64,000 nucleotides of DNA from JAUYQR01 sp050632395 (GCF_050632395.1 NZ_CP192600.1:3286001-3350000); one strand, 5' to 3'. Shown: positions 32,982-45,022, counted from the first letter of the stretch. Notes: a model not told the origin generated them from the letters alone. Made by a program: numbers and translations.

Positions 32982-35177
32982 ATGACCCAAGCCGATTTCC
33001 TCCGCTCCCCCTTCCCCGCCCCCGTGGAACTGCCCTTCGCCGAAATCGCCGGACCGGGCCGGTTTTTCAACCGCGAGCTTAGCTGGCTGGCCTTCAACTG
33101 GCGTGTGCTGGAAGAGGCCGCGAACCCCGCCGTGCCGCTGCTGGAACGGCTGCGCTTCCTGTCGATCTCTGCCACCAACCTTGACGAATTCTACACCGTC
33201 CGCGTCGCGGGCCTGCGTGCGCTGGTGCGCAATGGCAACGCGACCCTGTCGGAGGATGGCCGCAGCCCCGCCGAACAGCTTGGCCTGATCAACGCCGACG
33301 CCCGCCGCCTGATGCAGACGCAACAGGCGACCTTCAACCGCCTCCGCCGCGAGATGGAGGGTGAGGGCATCGTCATCGCCACCCGCTCGAAACTGAACGC
33401 GCGCGACCTCAAACACCTCGAGACGCACTTTCTGACCAACGTGTTCCCGGTGCTGTCGCCCCTTGCCATCGACCCGGCGCACCCGTTCCCGTTCATCCCC
33501 AACACCGGCTTTTCGCTGGCGCTGGAACTGGAACGCACCGTCGATCACCGCACGCTGAAGGCGCTTCTGCCGATCCCCCAGCAGATCGCCCGCTTCGTGC
33601 CGCTGCCCGCCAAGCCCGGCGAATTCCGCTTCCTGCCACTGGAAGACCTTCTGCTCCTGCACCTCGGGATGCTGTTCCCCGGCTATTCCGACCAGGGCCA
33701 CTGCATGTTCCGCGTGCTGCGCGACAGCGACCTTGAAGTAGAAGACGAAGCCGAAGATCTGGTGCGCGAGTTCGAGACCGCGCTGAAACGCCGCCGCCGG
33801 GGCGAGGTGATCCGGCTCAAGATGAGCGCGGGTGCGCCTGAAACCCTGCGCGCCCTGATCATGGAAGAACTGGCCGTCACCGAGGACGAGGTGGTGGAGG
33901 TGAAGGGTCTTCTGGGCGTGGCCGACCTCAAGGAACTGATCCTATCCAGCCGCAAGGATCTGATGTGGCCGCCCTTCACCCCGCGCATCCCAGAACGGGT
34001 GCAGGACCACGAAGGCGACCTGTTCGCCGCGATCCGGCAAAAGGACATGCTGCTGCATCACCCGTATGAGACCTTCGATATGGTGATCCGGTTTCTGGAG
34101 CAGGCGGCGCGCGACCCGGATGTGCTGGCGATCAAGCAGACCCTTTACCGCACCTCGTGGGACAGCCCGATCGTCGGCGCGCTGTGCGAGGCGGCCGAGG
34201 CGGGGAAATCCGTCACCGCGCTGGTCGAACTGAAGGCCCGCTTCGACGAGGCCGCCAACATTCGCCAATCGCGCCGTCTGGAACGCGCAGGCGCGCATGT
34301 CGTCTACGGCTTCGTCAACTACAAGACCCACGCCAAGATCAGCACCGTGGTGCGGCGCGAGGGCGACCATCTGGTGACCTACACCCATTACGGCACCGGC
34401 AACTATCACCCGATCACGGCGCGCATTTACACCGACCTGTCGTTCTTCACCTGCGACCCGGCACTGGGCCGCGATGCAACCAAGGTGTTCAACTACCTGT
34501 CGGGCTATGTGCAGCCCGAAGGGCTTGAAAACATTGCGATTTCCCCGATCACCCTGAAACCCCGCCTGCTGCAGCTGATCGCCGCCGAGGCCGATCACGC
34601 CCGCGCCGGCAGGCCTGCCGAAATCTGGGCCAAGATCAACTCGCTGATCGAACCCGACGTGATCGACGCACTGTATGCAGCCAGTCAGGCAGGCGTGAAG
34701 ATCAGCCTTGTCGTGCGCGGCATCTGCGGCGTGCGCCCCGGCGTGAAGGGGCTGAGCGAAAACATCCGCGTCAAATCCATCGTCGGGCGGTTCCTCGAAC
34801 ACTCTCGCATCGTCTGCTTTGGCAACGGCGAGGGTCTGCCGTCGAAGAAAGCCCGCGTGTTTTTCTCATCCGCCGACTGGATGGGCCGCAACCTGACCCG
34901 CCGCGTGGAAACGCTGGTCGAGGCGCTGAACATCACCGTCAAGACCCAGATCATGGGTCAGATCATGGCTGCCAACTTTGCTGACGAGGCGCAAAGCTGG
35001 GTGCTGTCACCCGATGGTAGCTACCACCGCGACCTGACCCCGCAGGAAAACGGCATGTTCAACTGCCACCGCTTCTTCATGGAAAATCCGTCGCTGTCCG
35101 GTCGCGGCACGGCGGGGGCAAAGGACGTGCCGCGGCTGGCTATCCCGCGCGACGAAGCCCGGGTAGCCGGGCTTTGA
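32982..35177 (+). CDS. ppk1: Polyphosphate kinase 1
   Basis: A 731-residue enzyme that reversibly polymerises the terminal phosphate of ATP into polyphosphate at the membrane. PPK1 marks are the N-terminal FFNRELSWLAFNWRVLEEA, the PLLERLRFLSISATNLDEFY motif, the autophosphorylated His in NYKTHAKISTVVRREG, and the second catalytic region with RIVCFGNGEG and VFFSSADWMGRNLTRRVE. ATG 32982 was chosen; a GTG at 32940 would place the start inside the candidate Pho box. ppx follows 115 bp later. Confidence 0.94.
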   Translation: MTQADFLRSPFPAPVELPFAEIAGPGRFFNRELSWLAFNWRVLEEAANPAVPLLERLRFLSISATNLDEFYTVRVAGLRALVRNGNATLSEDGRSPAEQLGLINADARRLMQTQQATFNRLRREMEGEGIVIATRSKLNARDLKHLETHFLTNVFPVLSPLAIDPAHPFPFIPNTGFSLALELERTVDHRTLKALLPIPQQIARFVPLPAKPGEFRFLPLEDLLLLHLGMLFPGYSDQGHCMFRVLRDSDLEVEDEAEDLVREFETALKRRRRGEVIRLKMSAGAPETLRALIMEELAVTEDEVVEVKGLLGVADLKELILSSRKDLMWPPFTPRIPERVQDHEGDLFAAIRQKDMLLHHPYETFDMVIRFLEQAARDPDVLAIKQTLYRTSWDSPIVGALCEAAEAGKSVTALVELKARFDEAANIRQSRRLERAGAHVVYGFVNYKTHAKISTVVRREGDHLVTYTHYGTGNYHPITARIYTDLSFFTCDPALGRDATKVFNYLSGYVQPEGLENIAISPITLKPRLLQLIAAEADHARAGRPAEIWAKINSLIEPDVIDALYAASQAGVKISLVVRGICGVRPGVKGLSENIRVKSIVGRFLEHSRIVCFGNGEGLPSKKARVFFSSADWMGRNLTRRVETLVEALNITVKTQIMGQIMAANFADEAQSWVLSPDGSYHRDLTPQENGMFNCHRFFMENPSLSGRGTAGAKDVPRLAIPRDEARVAGL

Positions 35178-35292
35178 CAGCGCTTGCCACCTGCCCCGGA
35201 TCGCCGGTTCCCAAAGCCGTTTCGGGGTTGACGAGTTGACCCCTTCGGCAGAGGTCGGCATGGTGCGGCCAGATGCCGAAGGGGGACCTGCC

Positions 35293-36837
35293 ATGCCCGA
35301 ACACAAAGGTGCCGACGACGACGAGGATGGCCCGTTTGGCCGCCCGCTGTTCGATGATCCGTCGGCCCGTGCGCTTAGCCGCGTGGGCGTCGTGGACGTG
35401 GGATCGAACTCGGTCCGGATGGTGGTGTTCGATGGTGCCGCGCGCTCTCCCGCCTATTTCTACAACGAAAAGATCATGTGCGGCCTTGGCAAGGGCTTGG
35501 CCGAAACCGGGCGGCTGAACCCGCAAGGCCGCATCCGCGCGCTGGCGGCACTGAAACGCTTTGCGCTCTTGGCCGACGGCATGGGCATCAGCCCCCTGAC
35601 CGTGGTCGCCACCGCCGCCACCCGCGAGGCCGAGGACGGGCCGGAGTTTCAGGCCGATGTGTTGCGTGAAACCGGGATGCGCCTGTGGGTGATCGACGGC
35701 GATGAAGAGGCGCGGCTATCGGCGCAAGGCGTGCTGCTGGGCTGGCCGGATGCCAAGGGCATCGTCTGCGATATCGGCGGCAACTCGATGGAACTGGCGC
35801 GGATCGGCAATGGCCGCGTCGGCAAGCGCGTGTCCACACCGCTTGGCCCGTTCCGGTTGCAGCAGATCAAGGGCGACGCCGCGGTGCGGCAGGCGCATAT
35901 CGCCAAGGTGCTGAAAGCCGCGCAGGCCGACCTTCAGTCGGAAGGCGAGCGGATCTATCTGGTCGGCGGATCGTGGCGCGTTATAGCCCGGCTGGATATG
36001 GAGCGGCGCAATTATCCGCTGACCGTGCTGCATGAATATCGCATGACGCCCAAGGGCTTGACCGACACGCTGGATTGGCTGGCTGTTGCCGACCTTGCCG
36101 TCCTGCGCGGCCGCACCGGCACGTCATCCGAACGCATGGAACTGGTGCCACTGGCCTGCGAAGTGCTGCGCGAACTGGTCCGGATGCTGAAACCGTCCGA
36201 AATCGACGTGTCGGCCTACGGCATCCGCGAGGGGCTGTTGTACGAACAGATGCCCGAACGGCTGCGCGCCCGCGACCCGTTGATCGAAGCCGCGCGGATG
36301 ACGGAACTGACCCAGTCGCGCATCCCCGGTTTTGGCAAGAAGCTGTTTGAATTTCTTGAACCCCTGTTCCCCGAGGTTGGCAAGGAACGGCTGCGCCTGA
36401 TCAAGACCGCGTGCCTGCTGCATGACACCACATGGCGCGCACACCCTGATTACCGGGCCGAGGCGTGTTTCGACAACGCCACCCGCGCGAACCTTGGCGG
36501 GCTGGATCATCCGGGCCGGGTGTTTCTTGGCCTTGCCCTTCTGCACCGCTACAAGAACAGCCGCGCCGGATCGCGGCTGGAGCCGATGTTCCGGCTGTTG
36601 AGCGAAGACGAGGTGCAAGAGGCTGAAGTGCTGGGCAAGGCGATGCGGTTCGGCGCGATGTTTTCGATCGGCAATCCGGCCAAGGCGGGCGCGCTGCATT
36701 GGAACCCCAAGAAACTGCTGCTGACGCTGGAATTGACGCCCGCCGGCGAGGGGCTGTTCGGCGAGGTTGCACAAGCGCGGTTCGCCTCGCTGGCACAAGC
36801 CATGAAGGCGCAGACCGCCGTGACAAAGGCCGCGTGA
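35293..36837 (+). CDS. ppx: Exopolyphosphatase / Ppx-GppA phosphatase
   Basis: A 514-residue enzyme that releases phosphate from polyphosphate ends or hydrolyses pppGpp. The ASKHA fold is visible: VGVVDVGSNSVRMVVFDG (phosphate-1), VVATAATREAEDG, and VCDIGGNSMELARIG (phosphate-2), with a C-terminal HD-like helical domain (LLHDTTWRAHPDY). ATG 35260 and ATG 35293 both have good ribosome sites; the shorter was chosen because the family N-terminus resembles GPFGRPLFDDPSARALSRVGVVD. Its stop overlaps the next start (TGATG). Confidence 0.92.
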   Translation: MPEHKGADDDEDGPFGRPLFDDPSARALSRVGVVDVGSNSVRMVVFDGAARSPAYFYNEKIMCGLGKGLAETGRLNPQGRIRALAALKRFALLADGMGISPLTVVATAATREAEDGPEFQADVLRETGMRLWVIDGDEEARLSAQGVLLGWPDAKGIVCDIGGNSMELARIGNGRVGKRVSTPLGPFRLQQIKGDAAVRQAHIAKVLKAAQADLQSEGERIYLVGGSWRVIARLDMERRNYPLTVLHEYRMTPKGLTDTLDWLAVADLAVLRGRTGTSSERMELVPLACEVLRELVRMLKPSEIDVSAYGIREGLLYEQMPERLRARDPLIEAARMTELTQSRIPGFGKKLFEFLEPLFPEVGKERLRLIKTACLLHDTTWRAHPDYRAEACFDNATRANLGGLDHPGRVFLGLALLHRYKNSRAGSRLEPMFRLLSEDEVQEAEVLGKAMRFGAMFSIGNPAKAGALHWNPKKLLLTLELTPAGEGLFGEVAQARFASLAQAMKAQTAVTKAA

Positions 36838-37445
36838 TGCTGCGGCTGGATCATCTGGCGGTGACGGCGGAGCGGCTGGAAGATGGCGTCGCGGCGGTCG
36901 AGGCGGCGCTTGGTGTGACGCTGAGCGGCGGCGGCCAGCATCCGCACATGGCGACGCACAACCGGCTTCTGGGGCTTGGCGATATCTACCTTGAAGTCAT
37001 CGCAACCGACCCCGCCGCCGAAGCGCCCGCTTGGCCACGCTGGTTCGACATGGATCGCTTCTTGGGTCCGCCACGCCTGACGAACTGGATCGTGGCGTCG
37101 GATGACATCGCCGCCGATCTGGCGCTTGCCCCGCCCGGAACCGGCACCCCGGTAGCCCTGTCGCGCGGCGATTACCGCTGGCAGATGGCGGTGCCGGAAG
37201 ATGGCCGATTGCCGTTCGACAACGCGCATCCTGCGCTGATCCAGTGGCTCGGCACGCTGCACCCCGCCCGCGCCCTGCCCGACATGGGCGTGCGGATGAC
37301 ACGGCTGGAGGTGGCCCACCCCGATGCCGCAGGTCTGAACCGCGCGCTTGCCCGGTTCAGTGACCCGCGCGTGGTGATCGTGCCGGGCGCCGAGAAAGCG
37401 TTGCGTGCCACTTTCATCACGCCGCACGGGATACGCAGGTTGTGA
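36837..37445 (+). CDS. VOC-superfamily (glyoxalase-like) protein
   Basis: This 202-residue protein starts with the VOC pattern LRLDHLAVTAERLEDGVAAVEAALGVTLSGGGQHPHMATHNRLLGLGDIYLEV. A His near the N-terminus and the Glu of YLEV are candidate metal ligands. The second repeat is less regular, matching the 'glyoxalase-like' (PF13468) type. It overlaps ppx (TGATG) and the GNAT gene (GTG at 37442). The substrate is unknown. Confidence 0.8.
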   Translation: MLRLDHLAVTAERLEDGVAAVEAALGVTLSGGGQHPHMATHNRLLGLGDIYLEVIATDPAAEAPAWPRWFDMDRFLGPPRLTNWIVASDDIAADLALAPPGTGTPVALSRGDYRWQMAVPEDGRLPFDNAHPALIQWLGTLHPARALPDMGVRMTRLEVAHPDAAGLNRALARFSDPRVVIVPGAEKALRATFITPHGIRRL

Positions 37446-37924
37446 TCCGCCGCGCCACTGCCGCCGACGCTGCCGCGATCGCCACGCTCTGGAACCCGTG
37501 GATCAGCGGCACCGCCGTCACCTTCAACGCCACCGAAAAGACCCCCGCGGACGTGGCCGCGATGATCGCCGAGCGTGACCGCTTGGGCCATGCCACCTTT
37601 GTCGCGGAAGGGGAAACCCTGCTTGGCTTTGCCAGTTACGCCCAGTTTCGCGGCGGCATCGGTTACGCCACCTGCATGGAACACTCGATCATCCTCGCCC
37701 CCGAGGCGCGCGGCAAGGGTGCGGGCCGCGCGCTGCTGGCAGCGGTCGAACATCATGCCCGCAGTGCCGGTGCGCACCAGATGATCGGCGGCGTGTCGGG
37801 CGAAAACACCGCCGGCATCGCGTTTCACGCCGCCCTCGGCTACACCTCCATCGCCACGATCCGCGAGGCCGGCTTCAAGTTTGGCCGCTTCATGGACCTT
37901 GTGCTGATGCAGAAATTCCTCTGA
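37442..37924 (+). CDS. GNAT N-acetyltransferase, phosphinothricin-acetyltransferase-like
   Basis: A 160-residue single-domain acetyltransferase. The acetyl-CoA loop is LAPEARGKGAGRALLAAVEHHAR (about 85-107), with N-terminal IRRATAADAAAIATLWNPWISGTAVTF and C-terminal SGENTAGIAFHAALGYTSIATIREAGFKFGRF, the layout of the PAT/Bar subgroup. GTG start overlapping the VOC gene by 4 nt. The acceptor amine is not known. Confidence 0.87.
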   Translation: MIRRATAADAAAIATLWNPWISGTAVTFNATEKTPADVAAMIAERDRLGHATFVAEGETLLGFASYAQFRGGIGYATCMEHSIILAPEARGKGAGRALLAAVEHHARSAGAHQMIGGVSGENTAGIAFHAALGYTSIATIREAGFKFGRFMDLVLMQKFL

Positions 37925-37958
37925 CAAGACCGCGCCGGACGGGTAGTATCGCGCCACC

Positions 37959-38672
37959 ATGTCGATCTGGACCCGCATCGCCGACGCCATCGCCGCCCTC
38001 GCCCGGGGCGAACCCCTGTCGGTGGTGTTTGACCGGTTGCGCGACAGTGGCACCCCGGAACAATCGGTCGGCTTCACCATCGCCGTCCTTGCGCTGGGTG
38101 CCAAGATGGCCAAGGCCGACGGCACCGTCACCCGCGACGAGGTGACCGCGTTTCGCCGCATCTTCACCTTTCCCGAAGGCGAGGAAACCCACGCGGCCCA
38201 CGTCTTCAACCTCGCCCGGCAGGACGTGGCAGGCTTTGACGCCTACGCCCGCAAGATCGCGCGCCTGTTCAACCCCGAAGGCCGCCGCATCTGCGCCGAC
38301 GACCACCATGTGCTGGTCGACATCCTCGAGGCATTGTTCCAGATCGCCACCGCCGACGGCTCGTATCACGATGGCGAGGATGCATTCCTGACCCATGTCG
38401 CCAACACATTCGGGCTGGACGAGGCCTGCTTCCGCATCGTCCGCTCACGCCTTGTCGAAGGCGCGCCGCGTGATCCCTACGATGTGCTGGGCCTGCCGCG
38501 CGGCGCCACCAAGGACGAGGCGCGCAAGGCGTGGAAGGCGCTGGTGCGCGACACCCACCCCGATGTGATGCAATCCCGCGGCGTCCCGCCCGAGGCCATG
38601 AAACTGGCCGAACGCCGGATGCAATTGATCAACGAGGCGTGGCGCGAAATCTCGGCCAAGGAGGCCGCGTGA
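37959..38672 (+). CDS. DjlA-like TerB + J-domain co-chaperone
   Basis: This 237-residue protein has a TerB domain (about 35-160; TIAVLALGAKMAKADGTVTRDEV and LFQIATADGSYHDGEDAFL) followed by a C-terminal J domain (about 173-235; DPYDVLGLPRGATKDEARKAWKALVRDTHPD). The HPD tripeptide that stimulates DnaK is intact. Unlike E. coli DjlA it has no N-terminal transmembrane helix. It overlaps the next gene (GTGA). Confidence 0.87.
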   Translation: MSIWTRIADAIAALARGEPLSVVFDRLRDSGTPEQSVGFTIAVLALGAKMAKADGTVTRDEVTAFRRIFTFPEGEETHAAHVFNLARQDVAGFDAYARKIARLFNPEGRRICADDHHVLVDILEALFQIATADGSYHDGEDAFLTHVANTFGLDEACFRIVRSRLVEGAPRDPYDVLGLPRGATKDEARKAWKALVRDTHPDVMQSRGVPPEAMKLAERRMQLINEAWREISAKEAA

Positions 38673-39718
38673 CAGCCCCGACCGGCCTGCGGCTTGCCAC
38701 CTACAACGTCGAATGGTTCAACGCCCTCTTCGATGATCGAGGTCGGCTTCTGGCCGACAACGGCCCCTCGGCCCGCTACAAGACCACCCGCGCCGAACAA
38801 CTGGGCGCGCTTGGCATCGTGTTCACCGCGCTGGACGCCGACGCCATCACCATCATTGAGGCGCCCGACACCAACGGCCACCGTTCCACCGTCACCGCGC
38901 TGGAAAATTTCGCGCGCCAGTTCCGCCTTCGTGCAAGAAAGGCGCTGATCGGCTTTCCGTCTGATACCGAACAGGAAATCGCCTGCCTCTACGACCCCGA
39001 CCGCCTGACCATCACCCATGATCCGCAAGGCAACGCCTCCACCAGCCACGGCTCTACCGATGCGCCACGCTTCGACGGCACCTTCCGCTACGATCTTGAC
39101 GCCGACATGGTCCATGAAACCATCCGGTTTTCGAAACCCCCGTTGGAAATGGCCGTGACCACCTCGGGCGGCACCGCGCTGCGGCTGATCGGGGTGCATG
39201 CGAAGTCGAAAAACCCCTACGGCGCCAATGGCCGCGAAGCGCAATTGCGCCTGTCGATCGAAAATCGCCGCAAGCAACTGGCGCAATGCCTGTGGCTGCG
39301 CCAACGGGTCGAGGGGCATCTGTCAGCGGGGGACAGCCTGATCGTGATGGGCGATTTCAACGACGGTCCCGGCATCGACGAATTCGAAAAGCTGTTCGGT
39401 CATTCCGGGGTTGAGATCGTGCTGGGCACCGGCGAGGCCACCCGACTTTACGACCCCCATGCAGCGATGGCGCTGCAAAGCCGGGTTTCACTGGCCCCCA
39501 CCACGGCGCGCTTCTACGTCGCCCCGCAAAAGCGGTTCTTGGAGGCGCTCCTCGATTTCATCATGGTGTCGCCGGATCTTGCCGCCCGCCAGCCGGACTG
39601 GCGCATCTGGCATCCCTTCAACGACCCGGCCGTGATGGCGGTGCCCGACCTGCGCGAGGCTCTGTTGCAGGCCTCCGACCACTTCCCCGTCACGATTGAT
39701 TTGCCGGGGCTGAATTGA
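38669..39718 (+). CDS. Endonuclease/exonuclease/phosphatase-family hydrolase
   Basis: A 349-residue EEP-fold metallohydrolase. N-terminal LRLATYNVEWFNALF carries the metal-binding Asn, with Glu in TIIEAPDTNG. The catalytic DFNDGPG is near residue 231, and the C-terminal SDHFPVTIDL contributes the final Asp-His pair. GTG start overlapping the DjlA-like gene by 4 nt, so they form one unit. No signal peptide. The substrate (nucleic acid or phospho-ester) cannot be inferred. Confidence 0.82.
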   Translation: MTAPTGLRLATYNVEWFNALFDDRGRLLADNGPSARYKTTRAEQLGALGIVFTALDADAITIIEAPDTNGHRSTVTALENFARQFRLRARKALIGFPSDTEQEIACLYDPDRLTITHDPQGNASTSHGSTDAPRFDGTFRYDLDADMVHETIRFSKPPLEMAVTTSGGTALRLIGVHAKSKNPYGANGREAQLRLSIENRRKQLAQCLWLRQRVEGHLSAGDSLIVMGDFNDGPGIDEFEKLFGHSGVEIVLGTGEATRLYDPHAAMALQSRVSLAPTTARFYVAPQKRFLEALLDFIMVSPDLAARQPDWRIWHPFNDPAVMAVPDLREALLQASDHFPVTIDLPGLN

Positions 39719-39749
39719 AACCGGAGGATGGGCTTCCCATATCGCACCC

Positions 39750-40172
39750 ATGAACAAGATGACCCTCTTCGCCCTCGCCCTCTGTGCCGTCACCGCACCC
39801 GCGCTGGCGCAGGACGCTCCCGCCCCGGAAGCCCAGGCCGAAGATGACGGCTTCAGTCTGATCGACGAAGGGATCAAGCTGATAATGCGCGGCTTCATGA
39901 CCGAAGTCGAACCCGCGCTGACCGAGATGGGCAAAGCCCTCGAAGAGCTTCGCCCCGCCATCGAGGAGCTTGGTCCGAAGTTCAAGGACCTCATCGACAT
40001 GGTCGGAGACTTCAGCAACTACGCCGCGCCGGAAGTGCTGCCGAACGGCGACATCATCATCCGCCGCACCGCGCCCTTGCCCACAGACCCGAACGCGGCC
40101 CCAGAGGCGGCTCCCGAGGCCACGCCGGACACCCTGCCCACCCCCGACGCCGACGGCGCGATCGAGCTTTGA
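39750..40172 (+). CDS. Secreted acidic protein, function unknown
   Basis: A 140-residue protein with a signal peptide (cleavage after ALA near residue 20). The middle is an amphipathic helical stretch (DEGIKLIMRGFMTEVEPALTEMGKALEELRPAIEELGPKFKDLIDMVGDF), and the Pro/Ala/Glu-rich tail is likely disordered. No enzymatic motif. It starts 31 bp after the EEP gene on the same strand and may share its operon. A hairpin follows the stop. Confidence 0.6.
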   Translation: MNKMTLFALALCAVTAPALAQDAPAPEAQAEDDGFSLIDEGIKLIMRGFMTEVEPALTEMGKALEELRPAIEELGPKFKDLIDMVGDFSNYAAPEVLPNGDIIIRRTAPLPTDPNAAPEAAPEATPDTLPTPDADGAIEL

Positions 40173-40214
40173 TGCACCGCGGCGTCCGGTCCTGACCCGC
40201 CCCGAACGGAGTGC

Positions 40215-40233
40215 GGGGGGCAGACAGCCCCCC
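40215..40233. terminator. GC hairpin between convergent genes
   Basis: GGGGGGC-AGACA-GCCCCCC forms a 7-bp stem in the gap between the secreted-protein gene and the convergent mutase gene. There is no T-tract on either strand, so it may act as a weak bidirectional terminator or RNA-stabilising hairpin. Confidence 0.45.
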
Positions 40234-40253
40234 AACGCGGCGCCCGGTTGCTG

Positions 40254-42383
<2,130 letters not shown>

Positions 42384-42464
42384 TGCAACCCTCGCTGCGG
42401 GGCTGCATCGCACCCCTTTGGATTTGGCACCGGGCGCCCTATATCCCGATCAAAGAGGGGCATC

Positions 42465-42905
42465 ATGAGATCCATTTACGCGCTTGTTTTCGCGGCACTT
42501 CTGCCAACCGTCGCGCTGGCCGAGGCGGCAACCCCGGCCTTTGGCCCGGTGGCCGCCGCCGACGTGGTGTTCGACGACCAGCTTTACGTCAAACGCCCCA
42601 TCGTGGTCTTTGCCGACAGCCCGAACGACCCGAACTACATCCGCCAGATGGAGCTTCTTGCCCGCGAATACGACCAGCTTGCCGAACGCGACGTGATCCT
42701 TGTCACCGACACCGATCCCGCCGCGCGCACCGAATGGCGGCTGAAACTGCGCCCGCGCGGCTTTTCGCTGGTGATCATGGACAAGGACCTGCGCCCCGTG
42801 GTCCGCAAGCCCCTGCCGTGGGATGTGCGCGAGATCACCCACGCCATCGACAAGATGCCGCTCAGGCGCACAGAAATCCTTGAACAGAACCCGGCAGGGC
42901 GCTGA
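42465..42905 (+). CDS. Secreted DUF4174 protein
   Basis: A 146-residue protein with a signal peptide (cleavage after ALA near residue 19). The mature domain has RPIVVFADSPNDPNYIRQMELLAREYDQLAERDVILVTDTDP, a thioredoxin-like DUF4174 pattern without a CxxC active site. AGAGGGG precedes the ATG. It lies between the divergent mutase gene and the convergent pccA (8 bp apart). Its role in the propionyl-CoA locus is unknown. Confidence 0.78.
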   Translation: MRSIYALVFAALLPTVALAEAATPAFGPVAAADVVFDDQLYVKRPIVVFADSPNDPNYIRQMELLAREYDQLAERDVILVTDTDPAARTEWRLKLRPRGFSLVIMDKDLRPVVRKPLPWDVREITHAIDKMPLRRTEILEQNPAGR

Positions 42906-42913
42906 CGGGCGCA

Positions 42914-44914
42914 TCACTCGAACTCCAGTATGACATCGTCCACCCGCAGGCTGGCCCCCGCGCTGGCCTTGACTGCCTTGACTACGCCGCGACGCTCGGC
43001 CTTGAGGATGTTTTCCATCTTCATCGCCTCCACCGTAGCCAGCGCCTGACCTTCCTGCACCTCGTCGCCGACCTCGACGTTGATCCGAACGATCAGGCCG
43101 GGCATCGGGCACAAAAGGTATTTCGACGTGTCTGGCGCCGCCTTTTCCAGCATCAGCCCGGCCAGCGCGTGCTGGCGCGGCGTCCTGACATGCACCTTCA
43201 GGTCCGCCCCGCGCAGCCGCATCCGAAACCCCATCGGGATTTTCCCGACCTTCACCGCCATCAGCACGCCGTCCACTGTCAGCCGCGCCAACGGCTGCCC
43301 CGGCGTCCAGTCAGACGTCACGCGCATCGCGGTGCCATCGGCGAAAGTCACCGTCGACCCTTCCGGATCAGCGTCGATTTTCACAGCATGTTCCGTGCCT
43401 TGCAGGCTGACGACCCAATCATCGCCGACGCGGCGGGTGTGGTTGTCCATCGTGCCGGAAATCCGGGTGCGGCGAATCTCGGCCACCCGGTTCATCGCAG
43501 CCGCCGCAGCAGCAACCCGGCGCAGAACGTCATCAGTCAGAACCGCGCCCTTGAAACCGTCGGGATATTCCTCGGCAATGAAGGCGGTGGTGATATTGCC
43601 GGATTGGAAGCGCGGATGATCCATCACCGCGCCGACAAAAGGCAGGTTGTGGCCGATGCCCTCGACCTCGAAGGTATCCAGCGCGATGCGCATTTCCTCG
43701 ATCGCCCCTGCCCGCGTCGGCGCCCAGGTGCAAAGTTTCGCGATCATCGGGTCGTAGAACATGCTGATCTCGCCACCCTCGAACACGCCGGTATCGTTGC
43801 GCACAATGCCGGTGGCCGTCGCGCCTTCGACGGGCGGGCGGTACCGGGTCAGGCGACCGATGGAGGGCAGGAAGTTGCGATAGGGGTCTTCGGCGTAAAG
43901 GCGCGATTCCATCGCCCAGCCGTTGATCTTGAGGTCGTCCTGGCGGAACGGCAGCGCCTCGCCATAAGCCACGCGGATCATCTGTTCCACCAGATCGACT
44001 CCGGTGATCAGTTCCGTGACCGGATGCTCCACCTGCAACCGGGTGTTCATTTCGAGGAAATAGAAGTTGCGGTTGCCGTCGACGATGAACTCCACCGTGC
44101 CGGCGCTGGTGTAGCCGACCGCACGCGCGAGGGCGCAGGCCTGTTCGCCCATCGCCTTGCGGGTAGCCGCATCAAGGAACGGCGACGGCGCCTCTTCGAT
44201 CACCTTCTGGTTCCGCCGCTGGATCGAACATTCGCGTTCGTGCAGATAGACGGTGTTGCCGTGCTTGTCGGCCAGCACCTGAATTTCGATGTGGCGGGGT
44301 TGCGTCACGAATTTTTCGATGAAGATGCGGTCGTCGCCAAAGCTGGCCGCCGCCTCGTTCTTCGACGACTGGAACCCCTCGCGCGCCTCGGCATCATTCC
44401 AGGCAATCCGCATTCCCTTGCCGCCGCCCCCGGCGCTGGCCTTGATCATCACCGGATAGCCGATCTGGGTGGCAATCTTGACCGCCTCGTCCGCATCCGC
44501 GATCAGCCCCATATGGCCCGGCACGGTGGAAACCCCCGCCTCCATCGCCAGCTTTTTCGAGGTGATCTTGTCGCCCATCGCCTCGATCGCCCCTGACGGC
44601 GGGCCGATGAACACCACCCCGGCAGCCTCCAGCGCCGCAGCGAAGTTCATGTTCTCGCTTAAGAATCCGTAGCCCGGATGCACAGCCTCGGCACCCGTCG
44701 CCTTGATCGCCGCCATGATCTTGTCGATCACGATGTAGCTTTGTGCCGCGGGCGATGCACCGATGTGCACCGCTTCATCTGCCATCAAGACGTGCAGCGC
44801 ATTTCGGTCGGCGTCGGAATAGACGGCTACCGTCTTGATCCCCATCTTGCGCGCGGTCTTTATAACGCGACAGGCGATTTCGCCCCGATTGGCGATAAGG
44901 ATTTTCTTGAACAT
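42914..44914 (-). CDS. pccA: Propionyl-CoA carboxylase alpha subunit (biotin carboxylase + BCCP)
   Basis: A 666-residue biotin-dependent subunit. The biotin carboxylase domain starts FKKILIANRGEIACRVIKTARKMG and has the ATP-grasp glycine loop KASAGGGGKGMRIAW and NTRLQVEHPVTE. A central BT-type region leads to the C-terminal carrier domain with the biotinylated Lys near residue 632 in EAMKMENI. Together with PccB it carboxylates propionyl-CoA to methylmalonyl-CoA. Length and the linker are of the PccA type rather than acetyl-CoA or methylcrotonyl-CoA carboxylase. Confidence 0.95.
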   Translation of the reverse strand: MFKKILIANRGEIACRVIKTARKMGIKTVAVYSDADRNALHVLMADEAVHIGASPAAQSYIVIDKIMAAIKATGAEAVHPGYGFLSENMNFAAALEAAGVVFIGPPSGAIEAMGDKITSKKLAMEAGVSTVPGHMGLIADADEAVKIATQIGYPVMIKASAGGGGKGMRIAWNDAEAREGFQSSKNEAAASFGDDRIFIEKFVTQPRHIEIQVLADKHGNTVYLHERECSIQRRNQKVIEEAPSPFLDAATRKAMGEQACALARAVGYTSAGTVEFIVDGNRNFYFLEMNTRLQVEHPVTELITGVDLVEQMIRVAYGEALPFRQDDLKINGWAMESRLYAEDPYRNFLPSIGRLTRYRPPVEGATATGIVRNDTGVFEGGEISMFYDPMIAKLCTWAPTRAGAIEEMRIALDTFEVEGIGHNLPFVGAVMDHPRFQSGNITTAFIAEEYPDGFKGAVLTDDVLRRVAAAAAAMNRVAEIRRTRISGTMDNHTRRVGDDWVVSLQGTEHAVKIDADPEGSTVTFADGTAMRVTSDWTPGQPLARLTVDGVLMAVKVGKIPMGFRMRLRGADLKVHVRTPRQHALAGLMLEKAAPDTSKYLLCPMPGLIVRINVEVGDEVQEGQALATVEAMKMENILKAERRGVVKAVKASAGASLRVDDVILEFE

Positions 44915-44949
44915 GCGGTCCCCCCGGAGCGTGCGGCCAGTCGAAATGC

Positions 44950-44983
44950 AAAAAGACCATCCGGACGGTCGGCCCGGATGGTC
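44950..44983 (-). terminator. Rho-independent terminator after the small lipoprotein gene
   Basis: On the minus strand GACCATCCGG, a 9-nt loop and CCGGATGGTC form a perfect 10-bp stem, followed by TTTTT. It ends the transcript of the lipoprotein gene at 45023-45232 and separates it from pccA. Confidence 0.85.
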
Positions 44984-45022
44984 CTTGATGTGGTGTCAGC
45001 CCGCCCGCAGGCGGTGATCAGA